A DNA stretch of 64,000 nt from an uncultured Exiguobacterium sp. (GCA_913775715.1 CAJYMC010000007.1:496001-560000), one strand, 5' to 3'. Shown: positions 30,177-39,121, counted from the stretch's first letter. Numbers and translations: made by a program. The notes: generated from the sequence alone by a model not told the origin.

Positions 30177-31640
30177 TTGAATTTAGCTGAATTGATTCAA
30201 GTCATACAGACGCAAAAAATCGAACGAATGGTAGAGGTGGATGTTACGTCCATCACGACCGATTCACGGGATGTTAAACCGGGAACATTGTTCGTCGCCA
30301 TCAAAGGATATACTGTTGATGGACACGACTATGCTAAACAGGCGGAAGCACAAGGAGCGGTCGCAATCGTCGCGGAACAACCGGTCGACGTGTCGATTCC
30401 TGTCATTCTTGTTCGTAGTACATCATGTGCCATTGCCGAGTTGGCTGGCAAATTCTATGATTATCCTTCTGAAAAGATGCGGATGATTGGTATTACGGGA
30501 ACGAATGGGAAAACGACGACGACGACAATCGTCCGTGATATATTAGCGCATCTTGGTCGGAAGACGGGGATCATCGGTACGGTTGAAGTCAAGATTGGTG
30601 ACCGCGTCGTACCAAGTCGTAATACGACACCACAAAGTTCCGAATTACAAGCATTTCTGCATCAAATGTATGAAGAAGATGTCCAAGATGTCATCATGGA
30701 AGTCTCTTCACATGGACTAGAGCTTGGTCGAGTAACGGGTGTCGATTACGACGTTGCGGGATTCACGAATCTGACCCATGATCACCTCGATTTTCATAAA
30801 ACGTTTGAGAACTATGCGCGTGCCAAAGGATTGTTATTCGCACAACTCGGTCAACGGCTGTCGACAGAGAAAGTCGCAGTCTTGAATGCTGATGATCCGA
30901 CGAGTGAACTGTATGAAATGATGACAGGGGCTCGCGTCATGACGTATGGCATCGACAATGCGGCTGATCTCCGAGCAACGGCGATTGAACAATCGCTTCA
31001 ACAAACAACGTTCACGATGCTGTACAAGGAGGAACAAGTCGATGTCACGGCGAATTTTATCGGTCGCTTTAACGTCTACAATCTATTGCTTGCAACAGGG
31101 ATCCTCTTGTCTTGCGGATACGATCTAGCGACGATTGCAGGCGCGATTTCAGTAATCCGTCCGGCAAAAGGTCGGATGCAACGCTTGCCGATTGAAGGAT
31201 ATAACGTGTATGTCGACTACGCGCATACTCCTGATGGTATAGAACAGTGTCTGAAAGCACTCGTTGATGTACCGAAGGAAAAAATCGTCTTCCTAATCGG
31301 AACAGGCGGAAACCGAGATGTGACGAAACGACCGAAAATGGGCGAACTCGCTTCGACCTACGCAGGAACCGTCGTCATCACGACGGATGATCCACGATAT
31401 GAAGCTTATGAGTCAATTACATCCGGTATTGCCAAAGGGATGACACATGATCAGTTCGTTGAAATCGGTGATCGAGAAGAGGCGGTGCGTTACGCAGCAC
31501 GTCTCGCACGACCAGATAATATCGTCATCTTGGCCGGTAAGGGTCATGAAAAATATCAAATCATTGGGGATGAGAAAATCCCTCTCGATGAGGAAGTCAT
31601 CGTCAAAGAGATGATACGGCAAATGGAGGAACAGAAGTGA
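30177..31640 (+). CDS. murE: UDP-MurNAc tripeptide synthetase (MurE family)
   Basis: A Mur ligase of 487 residues that adds the third amino acid to UDP-MurNAc-Ala-Glu. ATP motif GTNGKTTTTT lies near residue 108-116, with SSHGLELGRV and the HDHLDFH region following. The C-terminal amino-acid recognition motif reads DDPR (residues 404-407). DAP-adding enzymes have DNPR and Lys enzymes usually DNPA/DNPN, so substrate choice cannot be read directly. It starts with TTG after GAAGG and overlaps the femX gene by four bases, which argues for Lys-type wall synthesis. Confidence 0.93.
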   Translation: MNLAELIQVIQTQKIERMVEVDVTSITTDSRDVKPGTLFVAIKGYTVDGHDYAKQAEAQGAVAIVAEQPVDVSIPVILVRSTSCAIAELAGKFYDYPSEKMRMIGITGTNGKTTTTTIVRDILAHLGRKTGIIGTVEVKIGDRVVPSRNTTPQSSELQAFLHQMYEEDVQDVIMEVSSHGLELGRVTGVDYDVAGFTNLTHDHLDFHKTFENYARAKGLLFAQLGQRLSTEKVAVLNADDPTSELYEMMTGARVMTYGIDNAADLRATAIEQSLQQTTFTMLYKEEQVDVTANFIGRFNVYNLLLATGILLSCGYDLATIAGAISVIRPAKGRMQRLPIEGYNVYVDYAHTPDGIEQCLKALVDVPKEKIVFLIGTGGNRDVTKRPKMGELASTYAGTVVITTDDPRYEAYESITSGIAKGMTHDQFVEIGDREEAVRYAARLARPDNIVILAGKGHEKYQIIGDEKIPLDEEVIVKEMIRQMEEQK

Positions 31641-32896
31641 CTTATCAACCAATCGTTGTAACTTTAGATCAATTTGAAGCATTCGTAAAAACACATCCAA
31701 AAGGTGATTTACTCCAGCTTCCGGCATGGGGAGAAGTTAAGAGCGCGACAGGATGGACACATGAACGCATTGCGGTCGGGACGGCTTCCGGAGAGATTGC
31801 CGGAGTTGGTCTTCTCTTATTCAAGAAAGTACCGAAGCTTCCGTTCACACTTTGTTACGCACCGCGCGGTTTCGTCGTCGATTATACGGATACTGACGCG
31901 CTCCGCGCTCTTCGTGACGAAGCGATTCGTGTCGCAAAACAACAGAAGGCGATTGCGATTAAATTTGATCCGAACGTCGAGCGGCAAGAATATCCTGGCC
32001 TGTTACAGGAAATGCAAGGACTTGGTTTCAAACATAACGGCTTTGGCGGTGGTTTTGACTATGCGCAACCACGCTTTACGATGGAGACGAGTCTGGAAGG
32101 AACAGAAAAAGAGATCTTCGACGGCTTCCATTCAAAATTTCGTTATAACGTCCGCCTAGCAGAACGCAAAGGGATTGTATGTGAACAAGCGGATCGTGAA
32201 GGACTAAAGACATTCGCGAAGCTGATGGTCGAGACGGGCGAACGGGATGGGTTCTCGATTCGTGGTCTGGATTATTTTGAAAACCTTTATGATCATCTCC
32301 ATCCAAAGGGTGATGCGGTCTTGTTTTTGACGAAACTTGATGTCGTACGTGCGCTTGAAAACACGGAAGCCTTATTACTTCAAGCAGATAAGGAACTCTC
32401 GAAGATTCATCGTCAGCTTGAGAAAGAGACGGCTGAGAAAAAATTGAAGAGCTTAAACAATCGTTTGGAGCAGACGACTGCACAAATTGAAAAAGCAGAG
32501 AAGTCAAAGACGGAATTGATGACAATTGCCGCCAAACATCCAAACGGTGTCATTCTGTCTGGTGGGTTGTTGACGCTTGCCGGACGCCGCTCGTATTACT
32601 TATACGGCGCTTCATCGAACGAGTACCGGGAGTTCATGCCGAATCACTTGATGCAATGGACGATGATGCAATATGCGAAAGAACATGGGGCGCTCTCCTA
32701 TGACTTCGGTGGTGTCAGTGGTTCAACGGATCCAGACGATCATTATGCGGGACTCTACGCCTTTAAATCTGGTTGGGGCAGTCGGATGATTGAAAAAATC
32801 GGCGAGTTCGACTATGTACTCAATCGTCCGCTGTATCTGTTGCTTGAGACTGGGTTACCGATTCTACAAAAACTCCGGAAGAAACTTCGTCGCTGA
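31637..32896 (+). CDS. FemX/FemAB-family peptidoglycan branching transferase
   Basis: A FemABX-type aminoacyl-tRNA-dependent transferase of 419 residues. Two GNAT-like halves are visible (GDLLQLPAWGEVKSATGW at the start; GGLLTLAGRRSYYLYGASS later). Between them, at about residues 240-300, is a charged antiparallel coiled coil (LLLQADKELSKIHRQLEKE and on), the arm typical of FemA and FemX. These enzymes build interpeptide bridges on the Lys side chain. With the Lys-Gly wall known for Exiguobacterium, it probably adds the single Gly. GTG start overlaps the murE stop. Confidence 0.9.
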   Translation: MTYQPIVVTLDQFEAFVKTHPKGDLLQLPAWGEVKSATGWTHERIAVGTASGEIAGVGLLLFKKVPKLPFTLCYAPRGFVVDYTDTDALRALRDEAIRVAKQQKAIAIKFDPNVERQEYPGLLQEMQGLGFKHNGFGGGFDYAQPRFTMETSLEGTEKEIFDGFHSKFRYNVRLAERKGIVCEQADREGLKTFAKLMVETGERDGFSIRGLDYFENLYDHLHPKGDAVLFLTKLDVVRALENTEALLLQADKELSKIHRQLEKETAEKKLKSLNNRLEQTTAQIEKAEKSKTELMTIAAKHPNGVILSGGLLTLAGRRSYYLYGASSNEYREFMPNHLMQWTMMQYAKEHGALSYDFGGVSGSTDPDDHYAGLYAFKSGWGSRMIEKIGEFDYVLNRPLYLLLETGLPILQKLRKKLRR

Positions 32897-33558
32897 TGAA
32901 ACGGGGGACAATCTTCGGTTGGATCGTATTTTTATTGACGATGTTTGCGGTTGGATTGTTTCTTGCGGCATCTATGAACCGGGTGCCGACGATTTTAATG
33001 GATCAGCCAGAACTCGGAATCGAGAGTTGCCCTCGGGACGAAGCGGGTGAAAATCGTTTAATCGATGCAAGCGAAGCAAATCTGAAGCGTCTCCACCCAG
33101 CTGTCGAGGCAGGTGCGAAGGACTTAATCCGTGTGGCGCATTCTTGCTACAATATTGACATCAAAATCACGCAAGGATACCGCTCGATCCAGCAACAGAA
33201 TGTACTCTATGAACAAGGGCGTTCTGAAGCAGGTGAAGTCGTCACGAATGCACGTGGCGGCGAATCGATGCATAACTATGGACTTGCGATTGATTTTGTG
33301 CAACTCGTGAATGGAAAGATTTCATATGATCTTGAATATGACGGGAATCAATCAGGAAAAAGTGACTGGCGTGAAGTCGCTGAGATTGGAAAAGCACTTG
33401 GTTTTGAATGGGGTGGCGATTGGAAACGATTTGTTGATTATCCGCATTTTGAAATGACGTTCGGATACTCGCTCGATGAACTGAAGACTGGTGAACGTCC
33501 GAGTCGTTCGGAAAAAGCGAAACGGACAGACGAAGTCGAAGACTTGTTGAATACATGA
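32896..33558 (+). CDS. M15-family peptidoglycan peptidase, membrane-anchored (CwlK-like)
   Basis: A 220-residue protein with an N-terminal signal or membrane anchor (residues 7-27) and a VanY/CwlK-like M15 zinc peptidase domain. The zinc-binding motif SMHNYGLAIDF (S-x-H-x-x-G-x-A-x-D) and the terminal PHFEM with the other histidine are intact. The region GYRSIQQQNVLYEQGRS matches B. subtilis CwlK, an L-Ala-D-Glu endopeptidase. Exact bond specificity is not readable. It overlaps femX by one base (TGATG), so it belongs to the murE-femX wall operon. Confidence 0.87.
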   Translation: MKRGTIFGWIVFLLTMFAVGLFLAASMNRVPTILMDQPELGIESCPRDEAGENRLIDASEANLKRLHPAVEAGAKDLIRVAHSCYNIDIKITQGYRSIQQQNVLYEQGRSEAGEVVTNARGGESMHNYGLAIDFVQLVNGKISYDLEYDGNQSGKSDWREVAEIGKALGFEWGGDWKRFVDYPHFEMTFGYSLDELKTGERPSRSEKAKRTDEVEDLLNT

Positions 33559-33560
33559 TC

Positions 33561-33603
33561 AACGTCATTCCTGGAGTATTGTGGCAGGAATGACGTTTTT
33601 TTT
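33561..33603 (+). terminator. Terminator of the murE operon
   Basis: AACGTCATTCCTG (33561-33573) and CAGGAATGACGTT (33585-33597) form a perfect 13-pair stem, followed by six more T. Confidence 0.92.
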
Positions 33604-33622
33604 AGATTTCCTAGTCCGCTTG

Positions 33623-33651
33623 TTGGCAGATTGTGAAAATTCGGCTAGAAT
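33623..33651 (+). promoter_or_regulatory. Predicted promoter for the RNase J gene
   Basis: TTGGCA (33623-33628) and TAGAAT (33646-33651) are 17 bases apart. About 55 bases of leader precede the GTG start. Confidence 0.7.
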
Positions 33652-33711
33652 AGTGATAGTGATAAGTGGACGGCTCACGAAAAGTGAATATGAATTATAG
33701 GAGGTCATGTC

Positions 33712-35376
33712 GTGTCAAAGAAGAAGACGGAAAAAGTAAGCGTCTTTGCTCTTGGTGGCGCCGGTGAGATCGGTAAGAACATGTACGTCGTCGAACTCGA
33801 CGAAGACATCTTCGTCATCGATGCCGGGTTAATGTTCCCAGGAGATGAGATGCTTGGAATCGATAAGGTCATTCCAGACATCAGTTATTTAAAAGAAAAC
33901 AAAGAGCGGATTCAGGGGATTTTCATTACCCATGGTCACGAGGATCATATCGGGGCACTCAGTTACGTCTTGCGTGACTTGAAGGTACCTGTTTACGGAA
34001 CACGTTTGACGCTCGGATTGATTGAACACAAATTAAAAGAAGCCGGTTTATTGAAAAAGGCAGATCTTCGTCCAATTGATGCCAAGACGAAATTAACCGT
34101 TGCAGGTCATTTTATTACGTTCTTCCGGGTCAACCACTCGATTCCAGATGCGGTTGGGGTTTGTATTCAAACGTCTCAAGGTGCCATCGTTCATACAGGG
34201 GATTTCAAGTTCGACTACACACCGGTTGATGGAAAACAAGCAGACTTCGGGAAAATTGCAGCGATTGGTCAACGGGGCGTACTTTGCTTACTGTCTGACT
34301 CTACGAATGCAGAGCGACCAGGAATGTCTGGATCAGAATCAATCGTCGGTTCTGAACTGAACGACGTCATTTATGAGGCACCAGGTCGTGTCATCGTCGC
34401 TTCATTCGCTTCGAATATTCATCGTCTACAACAAGTATTTGCAGCAGCAGAAGCTAACAATCGTAAAGTAGCAGTCGTTGGTCGTAGCATGGTCAATAAC
34501 GTCGAAGTGGCACAGCGTTTGAATTACTTACGCTTCAAACAGAAAACATTGATTGATCTATCTGACATCAACCGCCTCGACGATAATCAAGTCGTCATCT
34601 TGACGACAGGATCACAAGGTGAGCCGATGGCAGCCTTGACACGAATGGCACGTAACGCACATAAGCAAGTCAATATTCGCTTAAACGATACGGTCGTCGT
34701 TGCGGCTTCGCCGATTCCGGGTAACGAAAAGTCGGTTTCGAAAACGATCGATCTCTTATTCCGCGCGGGTGCGAATGTCATTTACAACCAACGGAAAGTA
34801 CACGTGTCCGGTCACGGTCATGCGGAAGATCTGAAATTGATGCTCAACTTGATCAAACCGAAATTCTTCCTACCGATTCATGGAGAATTCCGGATGCAAA
34901 AGGCACACAGTCGTCTCGCACAGACGGTTGGCGTCAATTCGAACAATATCTTCATCATCGAGAATGGGGATGTCGTTGAGTTCGAGAAGCGCAAAGCACG
35001 AATGTCACGCAAAGTGAACGCTGGAAACGTCTTGATTGACGGAATCGGTGTGGGTGATGTCGGAAACATCGTCCTTCGTGATCGTCGCTTGTTATCGCAA
35101 GACGGTGTCGTCCTTTGTGTCATTACGATCAGCCGGAAAAACAAAACGATTGTTTCGGGACCGGAAATCATCTCTCGCGGATTCGTCTACATGCGAGAAT
35201 CAGAGGATATGATCAATGAAGCGAACCGAATCGTTGCGAAACAACTACAAGGTAAATTAAACGGAGAATTGGATTGGACGGAAATGAAGTCGTTGATTCG
35301 AGATAAACTGAGTGCTTATCTCTATGAACAGACGAAACGCCGCCCGATGATTCTTCCAATCATCATGGAGATTTAA
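33712..35376 (+). CDS. rnjB: Ribonuclease J, J2-type by synteny, catalytically intact
   Basis: A beta-CASP metallo-beta-lactamase RNase (554 residues) for mRNA turnover. The N-terminus (KKKTEKVSVFALGGAGEIGKN) and the position just before ftsK match B. subtilis RNase J2. Yet motif 2 is a full HGHEDH (His74, His76, Asp78, His79), HTGDFKFD is intact and His390 is kept in PIHGEF. B. subtilis J2 has degenerate residues at these sites (recalled as HGHDEN and PVNGEY). So this copy may be an active nuclease. GTG start. Confidence 0.92.
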   Translation: MSKKKTEKVSVFALGGAGEIGKNMYVVELDEDIFVIDAGLMFPGDEMLGIDKVIPDISYLKENKERIQGIFITHGHEDHIGALSYVLRDLKVPVYGTRLTLGLIEHKLKEAGLLKKADLRPIDAKTKLTVAGHFITFFRVNHSIPDAVGVCIQTSQGAIVHTGDFKFDYTPVDGKQADFGKIAAIGQRGVLCLLSDSTNAERPGMSGSESIVGSELNDVIYEAPGRVIVASFASNIHRLQQVFAAAEANNRKVAVVGRSMVNNVEVAQRLNYLRFKQKTLIDLSDINRLDDNQVVILTTGSQGEPMAALTRMARNAHKQVNIRLNDTVVVAASPIPGNEKSVSKTIDLLFRAGANVIYNQRKVHVSGHGHAEDLKLMLNLIKPKFFLPIHGEFRMQKAHSRLAQTVGVNSNNIFIIENGDVVEFEKRKARMSRKVNAGNVLIDGIGVGDVGNIVLRDRRLLSQDGVVLCVITISRKNKTIVSGPEIISRGFVYMRESEDMINEANRIVAKQLQGKLNGELDWTEMKSLIRDKLSAYLYEQTKRRPMILPIIMEI

Positions 35377-35384
35377 CAAACGAG

Positions 35385-35427
35385 CGGCTCAGATTGACCA
35401 ATACCTGGTCCACTGAGCCGTTTTTTT
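35385..35427 (+). terminator. Terminator after the RNase J gene
   Basis: CGGCTCAG (35385-35392) pairs with CTGAGCCG (35413-35420). An inner stem GACCA/TGGTC (35396-35410) stacks within. Seven T follow. Confidence 0.88.
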
Positions 35428-35444
35428 ATCAGGGGGGATGACAT

Positions 35445-37592
35445 ATGGCGACGACGAAACGAAAACCCGTACGAAAAAAAACGCCGCCACGGAAACGACC
35501 GGCAGCGAAGAAACAACGCCAGCCGATTGCGTATCGTACATATGCGACTATCATCGCAATCATCTCATTACTAGCTTTCGTTCTCGCTTTTGGAGAGTTC
35601 GGAAAAGTCGGATTAACGCTAGCTGGTGGAGGAGAACGGTTAATTGGTCAGTTCGGTTCCTTACTGTATGGTGGAATCGGTGCTGTGCTACTCTTGTTAC
35701 TCTCGAATGCGACACGTGCTCAGAAATGGGCATGGTCGATGCTACTGATGGGTTCACTCGTCTGGATCGATCTAATACTCGGAGCACCACGTGGTCTTCT
35801 TAATGGATGGCTCTATCAAAACGCGGCATATTATATATCGAGCGCGGGTGCCTTCTTGATTGGTCTGTTTTTCATTGGAACGGCCGTTCATCTATTACGC
35901 CCATCGTTTTATGGAGAGCTGTGGCTTGGGCTTCGGGAACGTGCAGAAGAGTTTCGCAATCGTGAACGAACACCACGTCCTCGTGTTGAAAAAGAGTTGA
36001 AAGCGAAACCGGTTCGTGAGAAAAAACCGAAGACGTTGCGACCAGCAACTGTCGAGGAACCGATCGAAACGGAACAAGAAGCAGAAGATCCATCCGTCAA
36101 TATTCAAGACGTTCCAATCATCGGTTTCACGGATCACGTTGAACCGCAAGCAGCGGAGACACAAGGACCGTTGACGATGACAGAGACACCCGACGGTTAT
36201 CAATTGCCGTCGCTTGATTTGTTAGCAGAACCAACATCAAAAGACTTGTCCGGGGAGAACAAACGACTGAAGGACAATGCGACGAAATTGATTGCGACCT
36301 TAAAGTCGTTCGGGATCGGAGCAAAAGTCTTAAAGATTCACTTAGGACCAAGTGTTACGAAGTACGAGATTGAACCAAAACAAGGAATCAAGCTGAGTCG
36401 AATCACGGGACTCGCTGATGATTTGGCGCTAGCATTAGCCGCAAAAGATATCCGGATCGAAGCACCGATTCCGGGGAAAGCGGCTGTTGGAATTGAGGTG
36501 CCGAACCGGGAAGTCGCGATGGTATCGCTCCGAGAAGTACTAGGAGCGGAAAGTGTTCAATCGGACAGCGATCGTTTACTCGTCGCACTTGGACGAAGCA
36601 TCTCTGGTGAGACGGTGACAGCAAAATTGAATAAGATGCCACACGTCTTAGTTGCTGGTTCGACCGGTTCTGGTAAATCAGTCTGTATTAACGGAATGAT
36701 TGTGTCGATTTTGATGCGGGCACGACCAGATGAAGTGCGCTTGATGATGATTGATCCGAAAATGGTCGAATTAAACGTCTATAACGGTATTCCACATCTC
36801 TTAGCACCGGTCGTCACCGATCCAAAAAAAGCGGCGCAGGCATTAAAACAGGTTGTCTCGGAAATGGAACGTCGTTATGAGATCTTTAGTCAAAACGGAG
36901 CGCGAAACATCGAAGGCTACAATGCACTAATCGATAAGATGAATGCGGAAGAAAAGGTACACCAACGACTACCTTACATCGTCGTTATCGTTGATGAGTT
37001 AGCTGACTTGATGATGGTCGCGTCAAACGAAGTCGAAGATGCGATCATGCGTCTTGCGCAAATGGCGCGAGCAGCAGGAATTCATATGGTCATCGCGACC
37101 CAGCGACCAAGTGTTGATATCATCACCGGTGTCATCAAGGCGAATATCCCGTCGCGGATCGCCTTCAGTGTATCGAGTGCGACCGACTCGCGGACGATTC
37201 TTGATACAGGAGGCGCGGATAAGCTACTCGGACGAGGGGATATGTTATTGCTTGGTAACGGCATGAACAAACCCGTCCGTGTACAAGGTGCGTTCCTATC
37301 AGACGAAGAAGTCGAGAAGGTCGTCAATCATGTCATCAGTCAACAAAAAGCGCAGTATGTTGAAGCGATGATTCCAAAAGATGTACCGGAAGGTGAAACA
37401 GAGGTCGATGACTCACTCTATGATGAAGTCGTCCAGTTTATTCTGACACAAGAGACGGCATCAACGTCAATGATTCAACGGAAGTATCGCATCGGCTACA
37501 ATCGAGCTGCGCGGTTGATTGATGCGTTAGAAGAAAACGGTCTGATTGGTCCTTCGGAAGGATCAAAACCACGTCGCGTCATGGGACGTTAA
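35445..37592 (+). CDS. ftsK: DNA translocase FtsK/SpoIIIE
   Basis: A septal DNA pump (715 residues) that clears chromosome ends during division. The basic N-terminus is followed by about four membrane segments (residues 30-165), a charged linker, then the motor: Walker [15 protein letters not shown] near residue 405 and Walker [13 protein letters not shown] near residue 515, with [19 protein letters not shown]. The C-terminal gamma winged helix ([19 protein letters not shown]) reads DNA polarity. It sits where spoIIIE is in Bacillus. The linker is shorter than in SpoIIIE. Confidence 0.96.
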   Translation: MATTKRKPVRKKTPPRKRPAAKKQRQPIAYRTYATIIAIISLLAFVLAFGEFGKVGLTLAGGGERLIGQFGSLLYGGIGAVLLLLLSNATRAQKWAWSMLLMGSLVWIDLILGAPRGLLNGWLYQNAAYYISSAGAFLIGLFFIGTAVHLLRPSFYGELWLGLRERAEEFRNRERTPRPRVEKELKAKPVREKKPKTLRPATVEEPIETEQEAEDPSVNIQDVPIIGFTDHVEPQAAETQGPLTMTETPDGYQLPSLDLLAEPTSKDLSGENKRLKDNATKLIATLKSFGIGAKVLKIHLGPSVTKYEIEPKQGIKLSRITGLADDLALALAAKDIRIEAPIPGKAAVGIEVPNREVAMVSLREVLGAESVQSDSDRLLVALGRSISGETVTAKLNKMPHVLVAGSTGSGKSVCINGMIVSILMRARPDEVRLMMIDPKMVELNVYNGIPHLLAPVVTDPKKAAQALKQVVSEMERRYEIFSQNGARNIEGYNALIDKMNAEEKVHQRLPYIVVIVDELADLMMVASNEVEDAIMRLAQMARAAGIHMVIATQRPSVDIITGVIKANIPSRIAFSVSSATDSRTILDTGGADKLLGRGDMLLLGNGMNKPVRVQGAFLSDEEVEKVVNHVISQQKAQYVEAMIPKDVPEGETEVDDSLYDEVVQFILTQETASTSMIQRKYRIGYNRAARLIDALEENGLIGPSEGSKPRRVMGR

Positions 37593-37598
37593 TCGAGT

Positions 37599-37641
37599 AG
37601 AAGGGAAGTCATGGGATATTCCAAGGCTTCCTTTTCTTTTC
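37599..37641 (+). terminator. Terminator after ftsK
   Basis: AGAAGGGAAG (37599-37608) can pair with CTTCCTTTTCT (37627-37637), with one bulge, and TTTT follows. The stem is less regular than others in the window. Confidence 0.6.
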
Positions 37642-37757
37642 TAAAAAAATGTATAAATAAGAATCGGTATCACGAAAAAAGAAAAGACAGATGAAAAAAG
37701 ACACGATGATTTTGTATTAATAGAAATGACTGGAAAATTTAATGAATGTCTCAAAAA

Positions 37758-37771
37758 TAAAATCGCTTTCA
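37758..37771 (-). promoter_or_regulatory. cre-like site (CcpA), upstream of BMP lipoprotein 1
   Basis: On the minus strand it reads TGAAAGCGATTTTA, one mismatch from the cre pattern TGNNANCGNTNNCA. It lies about 24 bases upstream of the candidate -35 box. Confidence 0.4.
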
Positions 37772-37782
37772 TGAAAATAGTT

Positions 37783-37794
37783 GTCAGACGTCTG
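37783..37794 (+). promoter_or_regulatory. GTCAGA-N2-TCTG operator-like palindrome
   Basis: GTCAGACGTCTG includes the perfect palindrome CAGACGTCTG (37785-37794) and abuts the candidate -35 box of the lipoprotein gene. The same motif occurs twice around the gntR promoter (39029 and 39109), so it is a likely site for that GntR-family regulator. Confidence 0.55.
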
Positions 37795-37823
37795 TTGATT
37801 TTCAGTATTCTTTTTGGCATACT
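37795..37823 (+). promoter_or_regulatory. Candidate promoter for BMP lipoprotein 1
   Basis: TTGATT (37795-37800) and CATACT (37818-37823) are 17 bases apart. It is placed between the operator-like site and a downstream cre site. Confidence 0.45.
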
Positions 37824-37886
37824 CAGACATATGAGTGACCGACCTTCAACAGAGGGCTGGGAGCGACTTTTTCACAAATAGATAAT

Positions 37887-37900
37887 GAAAGCGCTCTCAT
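37887..37900 (+). promoter_or_regulatory. cre site (CcpA) in the leader of BMP lipoprotein 1
   Basis: TGAAAGCGCTCTCA fully matches the cre pattern TGNNANCGNTNNCA and sits about 60 bases past the candidate start, a position where CcpA acts as a roadblock. Confidence 0.65.
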
Positions 37901-37922
37901 AAAAGTAGAGGAGATGGATGGG

Positions 37923-38936
37923 ATGAAGAAAAAACAGGTAATCGTATCGATGATGTCAGTAGCAACAGTTGGTCTTGCAGCCTGCGGTGGTTCAGATGAG
38001 AAAGCTGACCCAAAAGATCAGTTCTCTGTCGCTATGGTAGCGGATAAAGGTGGAATCGATGATAAATCGTTTAACCAATCCGCTTGGGAAGGTCTACAAG
38101 CGTACGGAAAAGACAATAAACTCAAGCAAAATGAAGGATTCTCTTACCTACAGTCTAAATCGCAACAAGATTATCAACCGAACTTGTCGCGTCTTGCACG
38201 TGGCGGAGAAGATCTCGTTTTTGGTATCGGGAATACATTCAATGAAGATATCAAAACCGTAGCAGATCAGTTCAAGGATACACAATTTGCAATCGTTGAT
38301 AACGTAGTTGAAGGGAAAAACGTCACATCGATCACGTTCAAGGAAAATGAAGGTGCGTACCTTGCAGGGATTGTTGCTGCTATGGAGACGAAAAAAGATC
38401 ACATCGGTTTCGTGGGTGGTATGAAAATGGACGTCATCGAGCGGTTCCGAGCTGGTTTCGAAGCCGGCGCTAAATCCGTCAATCCAAAAATCAAAATCGA
38501 TGTTCAGTACGCAGAGGACTTCGCAGCACCTGAAAAAGGTCAAGCGATTGCAGCCGGCATGTACGGTAAAGGAGCAGATATCATCTTCCCAGCAGCAGGT
38601 GGTACAGGAAATGGTGTCTTCACAGAAGCGAAGAACCGTAAGAAAAATGGAGAAGATGTATCGGTCATCGGTGTTGACCGTGATCAAAAAGAAGAAGGTA
38701 TGCCGGAAGACGTGACGTTGACATCGGTCATCAAACGTGTCGATCGTGCAGTTGAAGATACAGCAAACGCAGCGAAGGACGGAAAACTCGAAGGTGGTAA
38801 GACGATTCGTTACGGTCTGAAAGAAGACGGCGTTGATATCGTTCCATCTGAAAAAATCTCGAAGAAGACGATGACTGCGCTTGAAAAAGCAAAAGCGGCT
38901 GTCGTTTCAGGGAAAATCGAAGTGCCTGAGCAATAA
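37923..38936 (+). CDS. BMP-family substrate-binding lipoprotein, copy 1
   Basis: A secreted lipoprotein of 337 residues from the basic membrane protein (BMP/PnrA/Med) family, which binds purine nucleosides. The signal peptide ends in the lipobox VGLAACGG. Family motifs include VADKGGIDDKSFNQSAWEG, DYQPNLSRLA, FKENEGAYLAGIVAA, IGFVGG and GADIIFPAAGGTGNGVF. It is a close paralogue of the protein at 40009. The ATG at 37923 is nine bases after GAGGAG. A strong terminator follows, so it is expressed alone, under likely GntR and CcpA control. Confidence 0.93.
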   Translation: MKKKQVIVSMMSVATVGLAACGGSDEKADPKDQFSVAMVADKGGIDDKSFNQSAWEGLQAYGKDNKLKQNEGFSYLQSKSQQDYQPNLSRLARGGEDLVFGIGNTFNEDIKTVADQFKDTQFAIVDNVVEGKNVTSITFKENEGAYLAGIVAAMETKKDHIGFVGGMKMDVIERFRAGFEAGAKSVNPKIKIDVQYAEDFAAPEKGQAIAAGMYGKGADIIFPAAGGTGNGVFTEAKNRKKNGEDVSVIGVDRDQKEEGMPEDVTLTSVIKRVDRAVEDTANAAKDGKLEGGKTIRYGLKEDGVDIVPSEKISKKTMTALEKAKAAVVSGKIEVPEQ

Positions 38937-38952
38937 GCGTTGAAAAGATTAA

Positions 38953-38984
38953 GGGCATTCTTAGGTAGAATGCCCTATTTTCTT
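38953..38984 (+). terminator. Terminator after BMP lipoprotein 1
   Basis: AGGGCATTCT (38953-38962) and AGAATGCCCT (38968-38977) form a perfect ten-pair stem with a five-base loop, followed by ATTTTCTT. Confidence 0.87.
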
Positions 38985-39024
38985 CCATTATTGATTACGA
39001 TATGAAAAGGGTTACAAAAGCGCC

Positions 39025-39040
39025 AGAAGTCAGACTTCTA
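39025..39040 (+). promoter_or_regulatory. Operator-like palindrome upstream of gntR promoter
   Basis: AGAAGTC-A-GACTTCT (39025-39039) is a perfect inverted repeat with a one-base centre. It contains GTCAGACTTCTA (39029-39040), the shared motif. It lies about 17 bases upstream of the -35 box. Confidence 0.55.
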
Positions 39041-39056
39041 ACCTGTTACAAAATGA

Positions 39057-39085
39057 TTGCAGGATTGTGTTGAGCGTCATATACT
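39057..39085 (+). promoter_or_regulatory. Predicted promoter for gntR
   Basis: TTGCAG (39057-39062) and TATACT (39080-39085) are 17 bases apart, midway between two copies of the GTCAGA-N2-TCT motif. Confidence 0.6.
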
Positions 39086-39108
39086 TATCTTGGCTGGAGT
39101 TCTCATAC

Positions 39109-39121
39109 GTCAGAAGTCTGA
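39109..39121 (+). promoter_or_regulatory. Operator-like palindrome downstream of gntR promoter
   Basis: GTCAGAAGTCTGA contains the inverted repeat TCAGA-AG-TCTGA (39110-39121). It lies about 25 bases downstream of the -10 box, and 80 bases from the upstream copy. Confidence 0.55.

Larger units (their letters stand above)
37593..37922 (+). other. 330-base intergenic region, ftsK to first BMP lipoprotein
   Basis: No gene is visible here. The region is AT-rich and holds the ftsK terminator, two cre-like sites, one GTCAGA-N2-TCTG operator-like element, a candidate promoter and the ribosome site of the lipoprotein gene, each listed separately. Confidence 0.8.

Noticed and set aside
30146..30179. 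Short ATG frame overlapping the murE TTG start
   Set aside because: It is about 10 codons long with no clear ribosome site; I treat it as chance.
37728..37745. Possible CodY box near GAAAATTT upstream of BMP lipoprotein 1
   Set aside because: Only about 10 of 15 positions match the CodY consensus, too weak in AT-rich DNA.
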